Positions 16,697 through 25,692 are shown, counted from the stretch's first letter. The stretch is DNA of 54,031 nt from an uncultured Oscillibacter sp. (GCA_947382875.1 CANDBG010000011.1:1-54031); one strand, 5' to 3'. Numbers and translations: made by a program. The notes: generated by a model from the letters alone, not told the origin.

Positions 16697-17191
16697 ATGG
16701 CAAAGCAGCATTATTTGCCTGTTACCGTAGATGTGCCGGGCGTCAGCGGCGCCCAGAGAGCCTTTATTCGTAAGGTGATTCGTACCGCTCTCCGCTTGGA
16801 AAATGTTTCGTTTCCCTGCGAGATTGATGTCAGACTTACAAACGACGCAACGATACATGAAATCAATCTTGATATGCGAAAGGTTGACTGTTCAACGGAC
16901 GTTTTGAGTTTCCCTGCTTTTGACCTTCACCCCGGTGAATTGCCCGATTTGTCCGATGCGGACCCGGGGTCCGGTCTCGTTCCGTTGGGAGATATGGTCA
17001 TTTCTATGGAACATGTTGCCGCGCAGGCGGAGGAGTTCGGTCACTCGAACAAACGGGAACTCGCTTATTTGGTTGTGCATTCTGTGCTGCATTTGCTCGG
17101 TTATGATCATTTAGATGAAGGTCCATTAAAGGCTCAAATGCGCACCAGAGAGGAAGCTATTTTGGCGGAATTGGGTATTTCGCGGGAATAG
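16697..17191 (+). CDS. ybeY: Endoribonuclease YbeY
   Basis: A 164-residue YbeY with the zinc-binding H-x3-H-x5-H motif at H128, H132 and H138 (HSVLHLLGYDH). The conserved RKVDCSTDVLSFP and PLGDMVIS stretches are present. YbeY is a single-strand RNase that matures 16S rRNA ends and takes part in ribosome quality control. GAAAGGAGAG precedes the ATG. After it comes a 353-nt intergenic region that holds a copy of the dispersed repeat described below. dgkA, cdd and era, which often follow, are absent. Confidence 0.95.
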   Translation: MAKQHYLPVTVDVPGVSGAQRAFIRKVIRTALRLENVSFPCEIDVRLTNDATIHEINLDMRKVDCSTDVLSFPAFDLHPGELPDLSDADPGSGLVPLGDMVISMEHVAAQAEEFGHSNKRELAYLVVHSVLHLLGYDHLDEGPLKAQMRTREEAILAELGISRE

Positions 17192-17254
17192 TTCCCGTAC
17201 CCCACACCCTCGCCCCCTTGTGCCTCCGTCCCCTGAACCAGCTCCCGCGCCCAC

Positions 17255-17482
17255 CGCAGCAGCGGCAGCGGAGTCAGACGCAGAGGCAAGTCGAATTGGA
17301 CTTCTCGTTTTCCCTCCACCAAGCCAAAAGTTTCCGCCAGTCCAAACAAGCGCTCTTTTCTCTTTGGACCGTGAACGGCCCGTTTCTCTTTTCTCTCGCG
17401 AGAGAAAAGAGAAATGGGGGGGTTCCAATTGGACCAGCCATTTCCAATGGCTGATCACCGTCCGCGCCGCGAGGCGCGTCCT
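17255..17482 (+). repeat. Dispersed intergenic repeat, copy A
   Basis: About 228 bp, strongly similar to copy B (40073-40293, inverted) and copy C (48407-48600). All copies share an opening GCAGCGGCAG-GGAGT-AGACGCAGAG, a core CAAGCGCTCTTTTCT-TTTGGACCGTGAACGGCCCG, and a long palindrome TTTCTCTTTTCTCT/AGAGAAAAGAGAAA followed by ATGGGGGG. Copies A and B also share a GC-rich tail (CCGCGCCGCGAGGCGCGTCC). Short reading frames on both strands are artefacts of the repeat. No transposase or clear terminal inverted repeats were seen. Confidence 0.85.
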
Positions 17483-17544
17483 CCCAGAGTTGGAATAACC
17501 TCGGAAAAGCCCTTCGGCATAGATTGTAACGAGGTGATTCATTT

Positions 17545-17859
17545 ATGGGATTGATACAAGATGGCGTGATCGCTTTTCTCGCCGCAGTCGGCTTGACAAC
17601 ACTCGTTTGGATTGTCGGCGGGGCCGTCGTACACGCCGGACGCCCCACGATACCCGGTTTGCGTCTCGTCTTACCCCTGCGGGGCGACGCCCTTGCAATG
17701 GAAGCCGATGTCCGTGAGCTGCGCCGTGTCCAGGGCCGTCTGCCTGGCTCCAAAATTGTCCTGGAAGATCACGGCCTTACCCACGACGCCCGCTGCCTCG
17801 CACAATACCTCGCGGACCGGGAACCTGACGCCGTACTCGAAACCGTTGAAGATCGTTAA
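17545..17859 (+). CDS. Small membrane-anchored protein upstream of recD2
   Basis: A 104-residue protein with one N-terminal membrane segment (about 7-30, VIAFLAAVGLTTLVWIVGGA) and a charged cytosolic or external tail of about 70 residues. The tail LRLVLPLRGDALAMEADVRE and DHGLTHDARCLAQYL suggests a compact domain. I do not recognise a characterised family. A GAGGTGATT ribosome site lies 7 nt before the ATG. It ends 45 nt before recD2 and may share its mRNA. Confidence 0.75.
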   Translation: MGLIQDGVIAFLAAVGLTTLVWIVGGAVVHAGRPTIPGLRLVLPLRGDALAMEADVRELRRVQGRLPGSKIVLEDHGLTHDARCLAQYLADREPDAVLETVEDR

Positions 17860-17904
17860 AAAAACATGCAGTGAACCCAAACCGTTTTTGGAAAGAGGAC
17901 GTTT

Positions 17905-20121
17905 ATGGAAGAATTAACCTGCCGCGGCGGTACCGTACATAGCCTGATCTTTCAAAACCCGGAGAACGGCTACACCGTTCTCCGCCTTCTCTGCGAGGAG
18001 GGCGACGCTATTACCGTCGTCGGCTGCATCCCCTGCGTCGCGCCTGGTGAACGACTTGTCGTCTCCGGCGTCTGGGAACAACACCCGCAGCATGGGCAAC
18101 AGCTCCGCGCCGTTGAACTGGAACGCAGTCTCCCGGAGGCCGAAGAGGAAATTTACAGCTACCTTTCCTCCGGTATCTGCAAGGGTGTCGGACCCGTTAC
18201 CGCCCGTAATATCGTTGACCGCTTCGGCCTCAATACCTTCGATATCCTGGAACGGGAACCGGAACGCCTCGCCTCCGTTCGGGGCGTTACCGCCCGGAAA
18301 GCCCAGGAAATCGCCGACGGCTTCCGCCGTCATATGGGGCTGCGGCGTCTCATGGCTTTCCTCGCCCAGTTCGAACTGCCGCCCGTCCTCGCCATGCAGC
18401 TCCGGCAGCGCTACGGCGATTCCGCCCTCGATATGGTGCGCGAAAACCCCTACCTGCTCTCGCAGGACGACTGCGGCGTCGCGTTCTCCATTACCGACGA
18501 AATTGCCATGAGTATGGGCTTCGCCGCCGCCTGCTCGCAAAGGCTTCAGGCTGCCGTTACCTTTGAGCTTGCACACAACGAACGAAATGGTCATGTTTTT
18601 CTGCCCCGCAGCAAGCTCATTTCCGCTACGGCTCAGCTCCTGGAATGTGACCCCGAACTGCCCGAAGCCGCCCTTGATGCCTTAATCGAAAACCGGCAAA
18701 TCGTGCAGGAGCGCGTCGCAAACGTCGACGCCTGCTACCTGCGCCGTCTCTGGGAGGCCGAAGTCTCCGCCCTCGAACGCCTGGAGGGCCTCCTCGACGC
18801 CCAGAGCGACGCCAGCGTACAGGCCGTGCAGACCGTGGACGAACTGGAACGCAGACAGGGCATCACTTACGCTCCCCGCCAGCGGGAGGCTGTCGAGCTG
18901 GCCGCCCGGCAAAACGTCCTGATTCTTACCGGCGGGCCGGGTACCGGCAAAACAACCACCGTCCGGGGCATTGTATCGCTTTTCCAAAAAATGGGGCTTT
19001 CCATCGTCCTTGCCGCCCCTACCGGACGCGCCGCCAAGCGTATGAGCGAGCTGACCGGCATCGAGGCCCAGACCGTTCACAGGCTCCTTGGCATGAGCTG
19101 GAATGAAACTTCCCGGCAGGTGACGTACGCAAAAACGGAAAAGGAACCCCTGGAAACAAACGCAGTCATTGTCGACGAAATGTCCATGGTCGATTTGTCC
19201 CTCTTTTCAGCTCTGCTGCGCGCCCTGCGGCCCGGGACCCGCCTCGTTCTCGTCGGCGACGCCGATCAGCTTCCATCCGTCGGGGCAGGGAACGTGTTTT
19301 CTGACCTGATTCGCAGCAAACGCATTCCAACCGTCTTCCTTCGCGATATCTTTCGGCAGGCGGAACAGTCCGCTATTATCCGGAATGCACACGCCGTCAA
19401 CCAGGGACAGCCTCCCCAGCTCGCCAACAATCAGGGGGACTTCTTCTTCCTTTGCCGGCGGGACCCGGAACGCACCGTCTCAACGGTTGTAGAGCTCTGT
19501 CAAACCCGTCTGCCGGACAAAATGGGCATTCCCGCCGGACAAATCCAGGTCCTGACGCCTACCCGCAAGGGACCAAGCGGCTCCATGAACCTGAACCAAC
19601 GCTTGCAGGAGGCCCTCAACCCTCCGGAAAAGGGGAAGCGTGAGTTTCTTTGGGGCGAGCGGCTGTTCCGCGAGGGGGATCGTATTATGCAAACCCGGAA
19701 TGACTACGATGTGATGTGGGAAAAAGCCGACGGAAGCGTCGGAACCGGAATGTTCAACGGCGATGTGGGACGCATTACCCGCATTGACCCTTCCGGCGAG
19801 TGGTTTGAGGTCGATTTCGACGGTCGAATCGCCGTTTACGGCGTGGAGCAGCTCAACGAACTTGATCTGGCATATGCCCAGACCGTCCACAAGGCCCAGG
19901 GCAGCGAATACCGCGCCGTCGTGCTGGCCGCGATGCCCGCCGCACCGTCGCTTATGGTGCGTGGCGTGCTCTATACCGCCCTTACCCGCGCACGGGAACT
20001 GCTCATTGCCGTCGGGGATGACGCCGCCATCCGGTCCATGGCCGAAAATGACCGCCAGCAGCGCCGGTATTCCGGTTTGCGCTGGCGTTTGGCGCGGAAC
20101 GCCGCTGCATCCCAATCTTAA
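17905..20121 (+). CDS. recD2: ATP-dependent RecD2-like DNA helicase
   Basis: A 738-residue superfamily 1B helicase of the RecD2 type, the form found without RecBC. An N-terminal domain of about 200 residues includes the helix-hairpin-helix region (SSGICKGVGPVTARNIVDRFG). The motor domains follow, with Walker A GGPGTGKTTT at about 345, a DE motif IVDEMSMVD, LVGDADQLPSVGAG and the C-terminal YAQTVHKAQGSEYRAVV. RecD2 unwinds 5'-overhang DNA and helps replication past damage. GAAAGAGGACG precedes the ATG. A terminator follows at 20132. Confidence 0.95.
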   Translation: MEELTCRGGTVHSLIFQNPENGYTVLRLLCEEGDAITVVGCIPCVAPGERLVVSGVWEQHPQHGQQLRAVELERSLPEAEEEIYSYLSSGICKGVGPVTARNIVDRFGLNTFDILEREPERLASVRGVTARKAQEIADGFRRHMGLRRLMAFLAQFELPPVLAMQLRQRYGDSALDMVRENPYLLSQDDCGVAFSITDEIAMSMGFAAACSQRLQAAVTFELAHNERNGHVFLPRSKLISATAQLLECDPELPEAALDALIENRQIVQERVANVDACYLRRLWEAEVSALERLEGLLDAQSDASVQAVQTVDELERRQGITYAPRQREAVELAARQNVLILTGGPGTGKTTTVRGIVSLFQKMGLSIVLAAPTGRAAKRMSELTGIEAQTVHRLLGMSWNETSRQVTYAKTEKEPLETNAVIVDEMSMVDLSLFSALLRALRPGTRLVLVGDADQLPSVGAGNVFSDLIRSKRIPTVFLRDIFRQAEQSAIIRNAHAVNQGQPPQLANNQGDFFFLCRRDPERTVSTVVELCQTRLPDKMGIPAGQIQVLTPTRKGPSGSMNLNQRLQEALNPPEKGKREFLWGERLFREGDRIMQTRNDYDVMWEKADGSVGTGMFNGDVGRITRIDPSGEWFEVDFDGRIAVYGVEQLNELDLAYAQTVHKAQGSEYRAVVLAAMPAAPSLMVRGVLYTALTRARELLIAVGDDAAIRSMAENDRQQRRYSGLRWRLARNAAASQS

Positions 20122-20131
20122 CGCAGCAAAA

Positions 20132-20164
20132 GAACCGCCCCTGTTTTGGGGGGCGGTTCCTGTT
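20132..20164. terminator. Terminator between recD2 and the PBP gene
   Basis: Ten-base-pair arms GAACCGCCCC and GGGGCGGTTC flank an 8-nt loop, followed by a partly T-rich stretch. It lies between two converging genes. Confidence 0.75.
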
Positions 20165-20180
20165 TTCTGCTTTCGGGGGA

Positions 20181-22874
20181 TTATCCGTTGTTGTTCCACA
20201 TTCCTTCCCACCAGCTGCCGTCGTCGGGCGAAGCTGGAGGCGGGTCCGGTTCCGCTGGCGCTGTCGGTTCCGTCGGAGCCGGAGGCTCGTCGTCCGGTAC
20301 CGGCGTGACCGTTGGCGGCGGGTTTGCAGCGGGCGGTTCCGCTGTTCCCGGATTGCTTGGCTGTGTTGGCGGCGCTACTGTCGGCGGAGGCGTAACCGGG
20401 TCCTGCGGCTGATTCGGGTCTGCGTCCGGGTTCTCCGGGTCTGCGTCCGGATTTTCCGGGTCGGTCGGGTCCTCAAGTCCTTCGCCCGTGTGGGCCGGGC
20501 ACCCTTCTTCTGCTTTGTTCACGTTCCGCAGCAAATAGCCGTCGTCCGATGCCGATACGCCATAGTCCGGACGATCATAGTCGAGATAGGCGTGATCCGC
20601 CACCGATTCCTCCGGGCACGTCTCGCCCGCCAGACAATGGCCCTCCACACAATATTTTACTACTGTATGAAGGCTGCAGTACTCCGATGGCCCGGACCCC
20701 GCTGCCGCCAGATACGATGCCGCACGGTTGCCGCGGGGGTCGGCGCTGCACGCGGAGGTCGGTTTCAGACCGCTGTCCCGACAGACGGTAATCGTCTCCA
20801 GGCCGGTGGCGGGACGTTCAAACTCCTTGTTCGGCAAGCCCTCGTGCACCTGCTCCATGACCTTTTTCCACATCGTTACAGCGGGATTGCCCTGGTAGTT
20901 AATCTTTGCGTTGTACTTGTATCCGGTCCAGACCGCCGCAACATAATAGGGTGTAAAGCCGACGAAATACCGGTCATAGTTATCGCTGGTGGTACCTGTT
21001 TTTCCCGCAACCGTCATGTTGCTCATGCGGGCCGGACGCCCGTTGCCGTTCTCAATGACGTTTTGCAGCATATTCGTCATCAGATACGCCGTATTTTCCT
21101 TCATGGCGGCATGGCTTTCGCTCTCGTTGTCCAGCACCACTTCTTCGATGCCCGCCGCGTTGATGCGCGTCACGCGGACATAGGTCCGGGGTGAGTTGTA
21201 TATACCGTGGTTCATGAACGGTACATACGCCGCCGCCATTTCCATCGTATTCAGGCCGCGGGTCAGGCCGCCCATGCCCAGAGAGGCTAAAGAAGCGTCC
21301 TCCGGTTCCAGGTTCAGGTTCAGATTTTCCTTCGCGAAAGCGTACGCAGTCTCGATACCAACCGATTGCAGCGCGCGGACCGCAATGGTGTTGATGGACT
21401 CCTGAAGGCCGTAGCGTACAGAGGTGAAGCCGCTGTAACCGGCGGGGGTATTTTTCGGCCAGGGGTTGTTGTTCAAAAGCTGTACCGGGTAATTGTCAAA
21501 GGCGCTGCCCGGCGTGATCGTGCCCGCGTCCAGCGCGGGGGCGTAGGCCGTCAGGGGCTTGATTGACGAACCTACCTGCCGGCGGTCCATGGCGTAGCTC
21601 ATAATCAGGTTTCCCGTCTTTTCGCCGATATCCCCCACGGTCGCAACCACGTTGCCGGTGGTTGGTTCGATAATCGTGATGCCGGAACGGATGAGCTGGC
21701 CGTCCCGACTGGTCACATCCAGATTGCTCCGGTCCTCGTAGACTGATTCCGCAATGTTCTGAATGCGCGGGTCCAGGGTCGTGTAAATGTGATACCCGCT
21801 GTTGTAGATGCGCAGACGGGCTTCCTCAATGCCGATGCCAAAATGTTCCGCCAGGTCCGCCGAAACGTCCCGGATCACCTGGTCCACAAACCACGAGTTG
21901 ATTTCGACTGCGCCCGTCGTCTCCTCCACGATCTCTTTTGCAGATGTAGAGCCGTCGGAGAATTGCAGGACCTCCGCTTTAGCGGCGGCGGCTTCCGCCT
22001 CCGTGATGAACGTCTGACCGGTCCGCGGGTCAATGACGGAAGCCATCTTGTCCAGAATGTCCTTCTGACGGTTCTTGTTCAGCTCCCGGGGCGTGACCGT
22101 GGAACCATCCTTCCGGGTGATGGTGATGTTATACATCGGGCCGTACATCGAAGGGTTATTCGTAATGGCAATCAAACTGGCGCATTCGGCAAGACTGAGT
22201 TCCGAAACGTCCTTGCCGAAATAAAACTGCGCCGCCGTCTGGACGCCGTAACAGCCCTTCCCCAGGTAAATCGTATTAAGGTACAGTTCCAAAATGTCCT
22301 CTTTTTCGTAATTCTTTTCAAATTCCAGCGCACGGAAAATCTCCCGGATTTTCCGGTTGATATACGGCTGCTTGTCCTTGGTCATGTTTTTCAGCACCTG
22401 CTGCGTAATTGTCGAGCCGCCCATGCTGCTGTCGCCGCCCGCCAATTCCATCACAGCGCGGGCGGTCCGTTTCCAGTCCACGCCCTGATGGCTGAAAAAC
22501 CGTTCGTCCTCAATGGCTACCGCCGCCTGCCACAGATAGTCGGGAATCTGGTCAAAATCCACCAGAATCCGGTTCTCCGTGCCGTGGACGCTCTGGAATT
22601 CCACCCATTCGCCGGTTTCCTGGTCCTGGTAATAGATGAACGAGCTCAGGTTCATCGTGTAGTCCTCCGCCCGGACTTCCAGGGACGGCGCTAAGGTGGT
22701 ATCAACATATTTTTTGAAAAAATTGAGCATCAATGCCGCCGTGCAAACCCCGATGAGCAGCAAAGTCCAGATGGTGAGGAAAAAACCTTTCAGGATGCGC
22801 AGAAACGGATTTCTGCGGCGTTTTCTGCGGCGTACTGGCTTTTCCGGCGGCTGCGTCGTTCTTTCTCGGTCCAA
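20181..22874 (-). CDS. Class A penicillin-binding protein (transglycosylase/transpeptidase)
   Basis: An 897-residue bifunctional PBP. A basic cytoplasmic tail and one membrane segment (about 28-50) precede the GT51 glycosyltransferase domain, with E122 in EDERFFSHQG and STITQQVLKN. The transpeptidase domain has S436-x-x-K439 (SSIKPL), SIN, and KTGTT. The last 100 or so residues are a low-complexity Pro/Asp/Glu tail with the repeat DPENPDA. The start is a TTG at 22874 with AAGGAGG 8 nt upstream. The open frame extends 93 codons further, but that part covers the promoter region and looks non-coding. It builds and cross-links peptidoglycan. Confidence 0.94.
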   Translation of the reverse strand: MDRERTTQPPEKPVRRRKRRRNPFLRILKGFFLTIWTLLLIGVCTAALMLNFFKKYVDTTLAPSLEVRAEDYTMNLSSFIYYQDQETGEWVEFQSVHGTENRILVDFDQIPDYLWQAAVAIEDERFFSHQGVDWKRTARAVMELAGGDSSMGGSTITQQVLKNMTKDKQPYINRKIREIFRALEFEKNYEKEDILELYLNTIYLGKGCYGVQTAAQFYFGKDVSELSLAECASLIAITNNPSMYGPMYNITITRKDGSTVTPRELNKNRQKDILDKMASVIDPRTGQTFITEAEAAAAKAEVLQFSDGSTSAKEIVEETTGAVEINSWFVDQVIRDVSADLAEHFGIGIEEARLRIYNSGYHIYTTLDPRIQNIAESVYEDRSNLDVTSRDGQLIRSGITIIEPTTGNVVATVGDIGEKTGNLIMSYAMDRRQVGSSIKPLTAYAPALDAGTITPGSAFDNYPVQLLNNNPWPKNTPAGYSGFTSVRYGLQESINTIAVRALQSVGIETAYAFAKENLNLNLEPEDASLASLGMGGLTRGLNTMEMAAAYVPFMNHGIYNSPRTYVRVTRINAAGIEEVVLDNESESHAAMKENTAYLMTNMLQNVIENGNGRPARMSNMTVAGKTGTTSDNYDRYFVGFTPYYVAAVWTGYKYNAKINYQGNPAVTMWKKVMEQVHEGLPNKEFERPATGLETITVCRDSGLKPTSACSADPRGNRAASYLAAAGSGPSEYCSLHTVVKYCVEGHCLAGETCPEESVADHAYLDYDRPDYGVSASDDGYLLRNVNKAEEGCPAHTGEGLEDPTDPENPDADPENPDADPNQPQDPVTPPPTVAPPTQPSNPGTAEPPAANPPPTVTPVPDDEPPAPTEPTAPAEPDPPPASPDDGSWWEGMWNNNG

Positions 22875-22948
22875 ATTTTGGCGCCTCCTTATGGTTGGAA
22901 TTTGGTCTTTCCCCTTGGATTCTCGGGAAAAAGCTTTGAAATTCTTAC

Positions 22949-22978
22949 AATATATTCTATTATAGCACCGCCTGTCAA
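22949..22978 (-). promoter_or_regulatory. Candidate promoter of the PBP gene
   Basis: On the minus strand, TTGACA (22978-22973) is followed after 18 nt by TATATT (22954-22949). A better TATAAT (22964-22959) lies only 8 nt from TTGACA, so which boxes are used is unclear. The 22875-23200 interval holds this and the divergent DUF1292 promoter only. Confidence 0.4.
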
Positions 22979-23097
22979 CATTGAAAATGTCGGATTTTTT
23001 CGAAAAAAAGTACCGGAAACGTATGGTTTTCAGGATTCTGGACAGGCTAGTTCCAGCCACAGGGCGCAAGTTTTTATCTTTTTCATGAATTCTGCTC

Positions 23098-23126
23098 TTG
23101 CATTTCTGCGACGTTTCGTGTACAAT
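23098..23126 (+). promoter_or_regulatory. Sigma-A promoter of the DUF1292 gene
   Basis: TTGCAT (23098-23103), a 17-nt spacer and TACAAT (23121-23126). Confidence 0.65.
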
Positions 23127-23200
23127 AGCCTCGAAGACGCCGGAGAATCTCAAAAATGAATGCCCCCAATGGCGTCAGTACAGCGGCAAGGAGGTCCGTG

Positions 23201-23479
23201 ATGAGCGACGAATACGGTCCCACGTTTCTCACTGTTACCGATGACGAGGGAAACGAGATTGTTTTGGAGTTTGTGGACGCCCTGGAACACAATGGTCAAG
23301 TGTATCAAGCCTTTTTCCCCGCCGAAGCCGAGGACGCCGAGGAAAATCCGGACAGCGGTCTGGTGATCCTGAAGGTTCTCCATGAGAACGGCGAAGACCT
23401 GCTGTCCACGCTGGATTCGGACGAGGAACTGGAAACCGTTTATGATTTATTTATGGAAACCCTTTTCGACGAGGAATAA
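23201..23479 (+). CDS. DUF1292 (YrzB-like) protein
   Basis: A 92-residue, very acidic protein of the DUF1292 family (FLTVTDDEGNEIVLEFVDAL, then YQAFFPAE and a C-terminal ELETVYDLFMETLFDEE). The family is common in Firmicutes and its function is unknown. The ATG at 23201 has AAGGAGG upstream. An ATG at 23156 in the same frame has no ribosome site and lies close to the predicted transcription start. Directly downstream is a structured region and a probable 6S RNA. Confidence 0.88.
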   Translation: MSDEYGPTFLTVTDDEGNEIVLEFVDALEHNGQVYQAFFPAEAEDAEENPDSGLVILKVLHENGEDLLSTLDSDEELETVYDLFMETLFDEE

Positions 23480-23499
23480 CCGAAACGCCCACATCCCGC

Positions 23500-23639
23500 C
23501 CCCATCCGCTCCAAGCGCAGCACGGAAAAACGCGTCCCCTGGGGTCCCCGCCGCGCTGGCGCGGTGGGGAAGCGCCGGAGGAAACGGAGCGGAATGAATG
23601 TCCGGCAAAGCCGGACGCAATGGAGCGCAGTTTTCGACG
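23500..23639 (+). other. GC-rich structured intergenic stretch before the 6S RNA
   Basis: It contains nested inverted repeats: CCGCTCC (about 23504) against GGAGCGG (about 23585), a TCCCCGCCGCG/CGCGGTGGGGA hairpin with a CTGG loop, and GTCCGGC-AAA-GCCGGAC. No coding frame with a ribosome site was found. It may hold the terminator of the DUF1292 gene and the promoter of the RNA gene, but neither is clear. Confidence 0.4.
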
Positions 23640-23839
23640 GCGCGCCCTGCGGGGTTCGTGATAGATCTTTTTTTAACCCACATTTCGTTATAAGGGATGC
23701 CAGATCAATGCATGGTTCGCAGGCCTCCCGGCTGCCGTTCGCGGCTGGAAGTTGGAAGCGATAAAGTGTGTTGGAGGCAACCCACCTGTCCTAAGAAGGT
23801 GCAGGTTATAACGGGTCTACACGGCTCATGCGGGGCGCG
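23640..23839 (+). ncRNA. ssrS: Probable 6S RNA
   Basis: A 200-nt segment without a coding gene whose ends form a 10-bp closing stem (CGCGCCCTGC with GCGGGGCGCG, one G-U pair), followed by TTTTC. The inner sequence is consistent with 6S RNA of clostridia as I remember it: GGGATGCC, then GCAGGCCTC on the 5' side, and CAACCCACCTGTCC-TAAG, GGTCTACACGGCTCATGCGGGG on the 3' side. 6S RNA folds like an open promoter and sequesters sigma-A RNA polymerase in stationary phase. A covariance-model search would settle it. No clear promoter was found upstream. Confidence 0.6.
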
Positions 23840-23947
23840 TTTTCAGTTTCTTTTCAGCTGCGGCCGGTATCCTTACCGCCGCAGATGTTTTTCTTTTCGC
23901 CCCTTCGCCCCCTTTCCCTAAAAATCGTAATCCATCGCATTTTCCAC

Positions 23948-23976
23948 TTGCACATTTGCCTCCTATCCGTTATAAT
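23948..23976 (+). promoter_or_regulatory. Sigma-A promoter of the foldase gene
   Basis: TTGCAC (23948-23953), a 17-nt spacer and TATAAT (23971-23976), about 60 nt before the ATG. Confidence 0.75.
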
Positions 23977-24039
23977 AGGCAAGTGCGTATATTCTGCAAA
24001 TACGGGTATCCGAATACTTGAGAGGACTGAAACATCAAC

Positions 24040-25692
24040 ATGAGCGCATCAAGAGAAAAGCAAAACCGTCAGGCCCAGCCCGCACAGGCCGGCCCCAAGA
24101 CTGCACGCGAAGCCCAGCAGCTTAAAGATCAAAAACGCAGCAACCTCCTTTACGGCGTTATCGCCGCTGCGTTTTTGATCGTCGTCATTCTTTCTGTGAT
24201 CTGGCGTACGAACCTGATTCCCAAAATGTCCCCCGCTGCTACCATCGACGGCCAGAACTACAACGCCGGCGAAGTCTCTTACTACTACCAGAACGCTTAC
24301 CGTAATTTCGTCAATCAATATTCCTATTTCGTCAGCTACCTTGGCCTTGATACCAACCTTCCCCTGAAGGGTCAGGAAATCAGCAGCGCAACCGCGCAGA
24401 TGCTTGGGATTGACACCAGCAATTTCGGGGGTGAAGACACTCCCGAACCCGCTGACAGCGAAAACGCTGACGCTCCTGCCGAGGGTGAGGAAACCGAAGA
24501 CACCGGCACTGGTATGACCTGGCACGATTTTTTCCTGGATCAGGCTTTGGACAACATGTCCACCATTCAGGCCGGTTTGAAAGCCGCCGAGGCCGAGGGC
24601 TATGTCTTCTCTGACAGCCTCCAGGTCCAGCATGACGAAGCCATGGAATCCCTTCGCTCCATGGCAGCCGCCAGCGGCGTCTCTGTGTCCCAGTATCTCG
24701 CTTCCAGCTTCGGCGGCGGCATTACGGAAAAAATTTACAGCGATCAGCTGATGAGAACCCTGCGTTATTCCGATTATGCAAACGCTTATGTGGAGGATCT
24801 TCAGTACTCCGACAGCGAGCTGAAAGCCGTTTATGACGAGAACCCCAACACCTACAATCATGTCTCCTACGAGTCCGTTTCCTTCTCCGGCGCGGCGGAA
24901 TCCACCACCGACGACGAGGGCAGCACCGTTGAGCCTACCGAGGAAGAATCCGCCGCTGCCCTGAGCGCCGCGCAGGACAAGGCGAATGCCGTTCTTTCCG
25001 GCTTCCAGGACGGCGGAAACCTTGAGACCCTTGCCAATGAACAAGAGGGCACATACGCTGAGAACGAAAGCGGCGACTATTCCGCTGGTACAACCTTGAG
25101 CGAGTGGCTGTTCGATTCTTCCCGCAAGGCCGGCGACGCCGAGGTTCTGACCGAGGGCTCCACTGTTTACGTTGTGGTCTTCCACGACCGCTTCCGCGAC
25201 GAGTATGCCACCGTGAACGTCCGTCACATTCTGATTGGCAAAGCTGCAGCCACCCTCACCGAGGAGGACGAGGGCTACGCGGAAGAGCAGGAGCAGCTTA
25301 CCGCCGATGCTCACGCCAAGGCCGAGGAAGTTCTGGCGCAGTGGCAGTCCGGCGAGGCAACCGAGGATTCCTTTGCCGCTCTCGCCCTCACCGAATCCAC
25401 CGACCCCGGCTCCCGCTTCAATGGCGGACTCTATCGCCGCGTGTCCCAGGGCCAGATGGTGGAGACCTTCAACGACTGGTGTTTTGACGCCTCCCGCAAA
25501 CCTGGCGACACCGGTCTGGTGGACACCGATTATGGTACGCATGTGATGTATTACGTGGGAACTGATCTTCCCCGCTGGCAGGCCCAGATCGCACAGGTTC
25601 TGGAAAACGAGGACTACACCGAATGGGAATCTGCGTTCACCGAAAACAACAATGTGGAACGTCATGACTTCGGCATGAAATTCGTTGGTTGA
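24040..25692 (+). CDS. Membrane-anchored parvulin-type foldase (PrsA/SurA-like)
   Basis: A 550-residue protein with a basic cytosolic start, one membrane segment (about 36-57, LYGVIAAAFLIVVILSVIW) and a long acidic external region. A SurA/PrsA-like chaperone domain covers about 65-290. A PPIC rotamase-like domain begins near residue 390 (VNVRHILIGK) and ends with GLVDTDYGTHVMYYVG. An Asp/Glu/Thr-rich insert lies at about 130-160. It probably helps secreted proteins fold at the outer membrane face. Unlike PrsA, it lacks a lipobox cysteine. It has its own promoter and terminator. Confidence 0.88.
   Translation: MSASREKQNRQAQPAQAGPKTAREAQQLKDQKRSNLLYGVIAAAFLIVVILSVIWRTNLIPKMSPAATIDGQNYNAGEVSYYYQNAYRNFVNQYSYFVSYLGLDTNLPLKGQEISSATAQMLGIDTSNFGGEDTPEPADSENADAPAEGEETEDTGTGMTWHDFFLDQALDNMSTIQAGLKAAEAEGYVFSDSLQVQHDEAMESLRSMAAASGVSVSQYLASSFGGGITEKIYSDQLMRTLRYSDYANAYVEDLQYSDSELKAVYDENPNTYNHVSYESVSFSGAAESTTDDEGSTVEPTEEESAAALSAAQDKANAVLSGFQDGGNLETLANEQEGTYAENESGDYSAGTTLSEWLFDSSRKAGDAEVLTEGSTVYVVVFHDRFRDEYATVNVRHILIGKAAATLTEEDEGYAEEQEQLTADAHAKAEEVLAQWQSGEATEDSFAALALTESTDPGSRFNGGLYRRVSQGQMVETFNDWCFDASRKPGDTGLVDTDYGTHVMYYVGTDLPRWQAQIAQVLENEDYTEWESAFTENNNVERHDFGMKFVG

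Noticed and set aside
17200-17550. Several overlapping frames of 60-160 codons in the intergenic region after ybeY
   Set aside because: They lie in the dispersed repeat, recur in copies B and C in other frames and have no ribosome sites.
20400-20480. Short direct repeats resembling a small tandem array
   Set aside because: They encode the DPENPDA repeats in the low-complexity tail of the PBP and are explained by that gene.
22875-23153. 93-codon N-terminal extension of the PBP frame
   Set aside because: It crosses the PBP promoter region and the divergent DUF1292 promoter. The TTG at 22874 has a strong AAGGAGG site.
24049-25665. 538-codon minus-strand frame opposite the foldase gene
   Set aside because: It mirrors the plus-strand codons, is rich in Gly/Val/Phe noise and lacks a start site. 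The plus strand has a promoter, a membrane segment and a parvulin domain.
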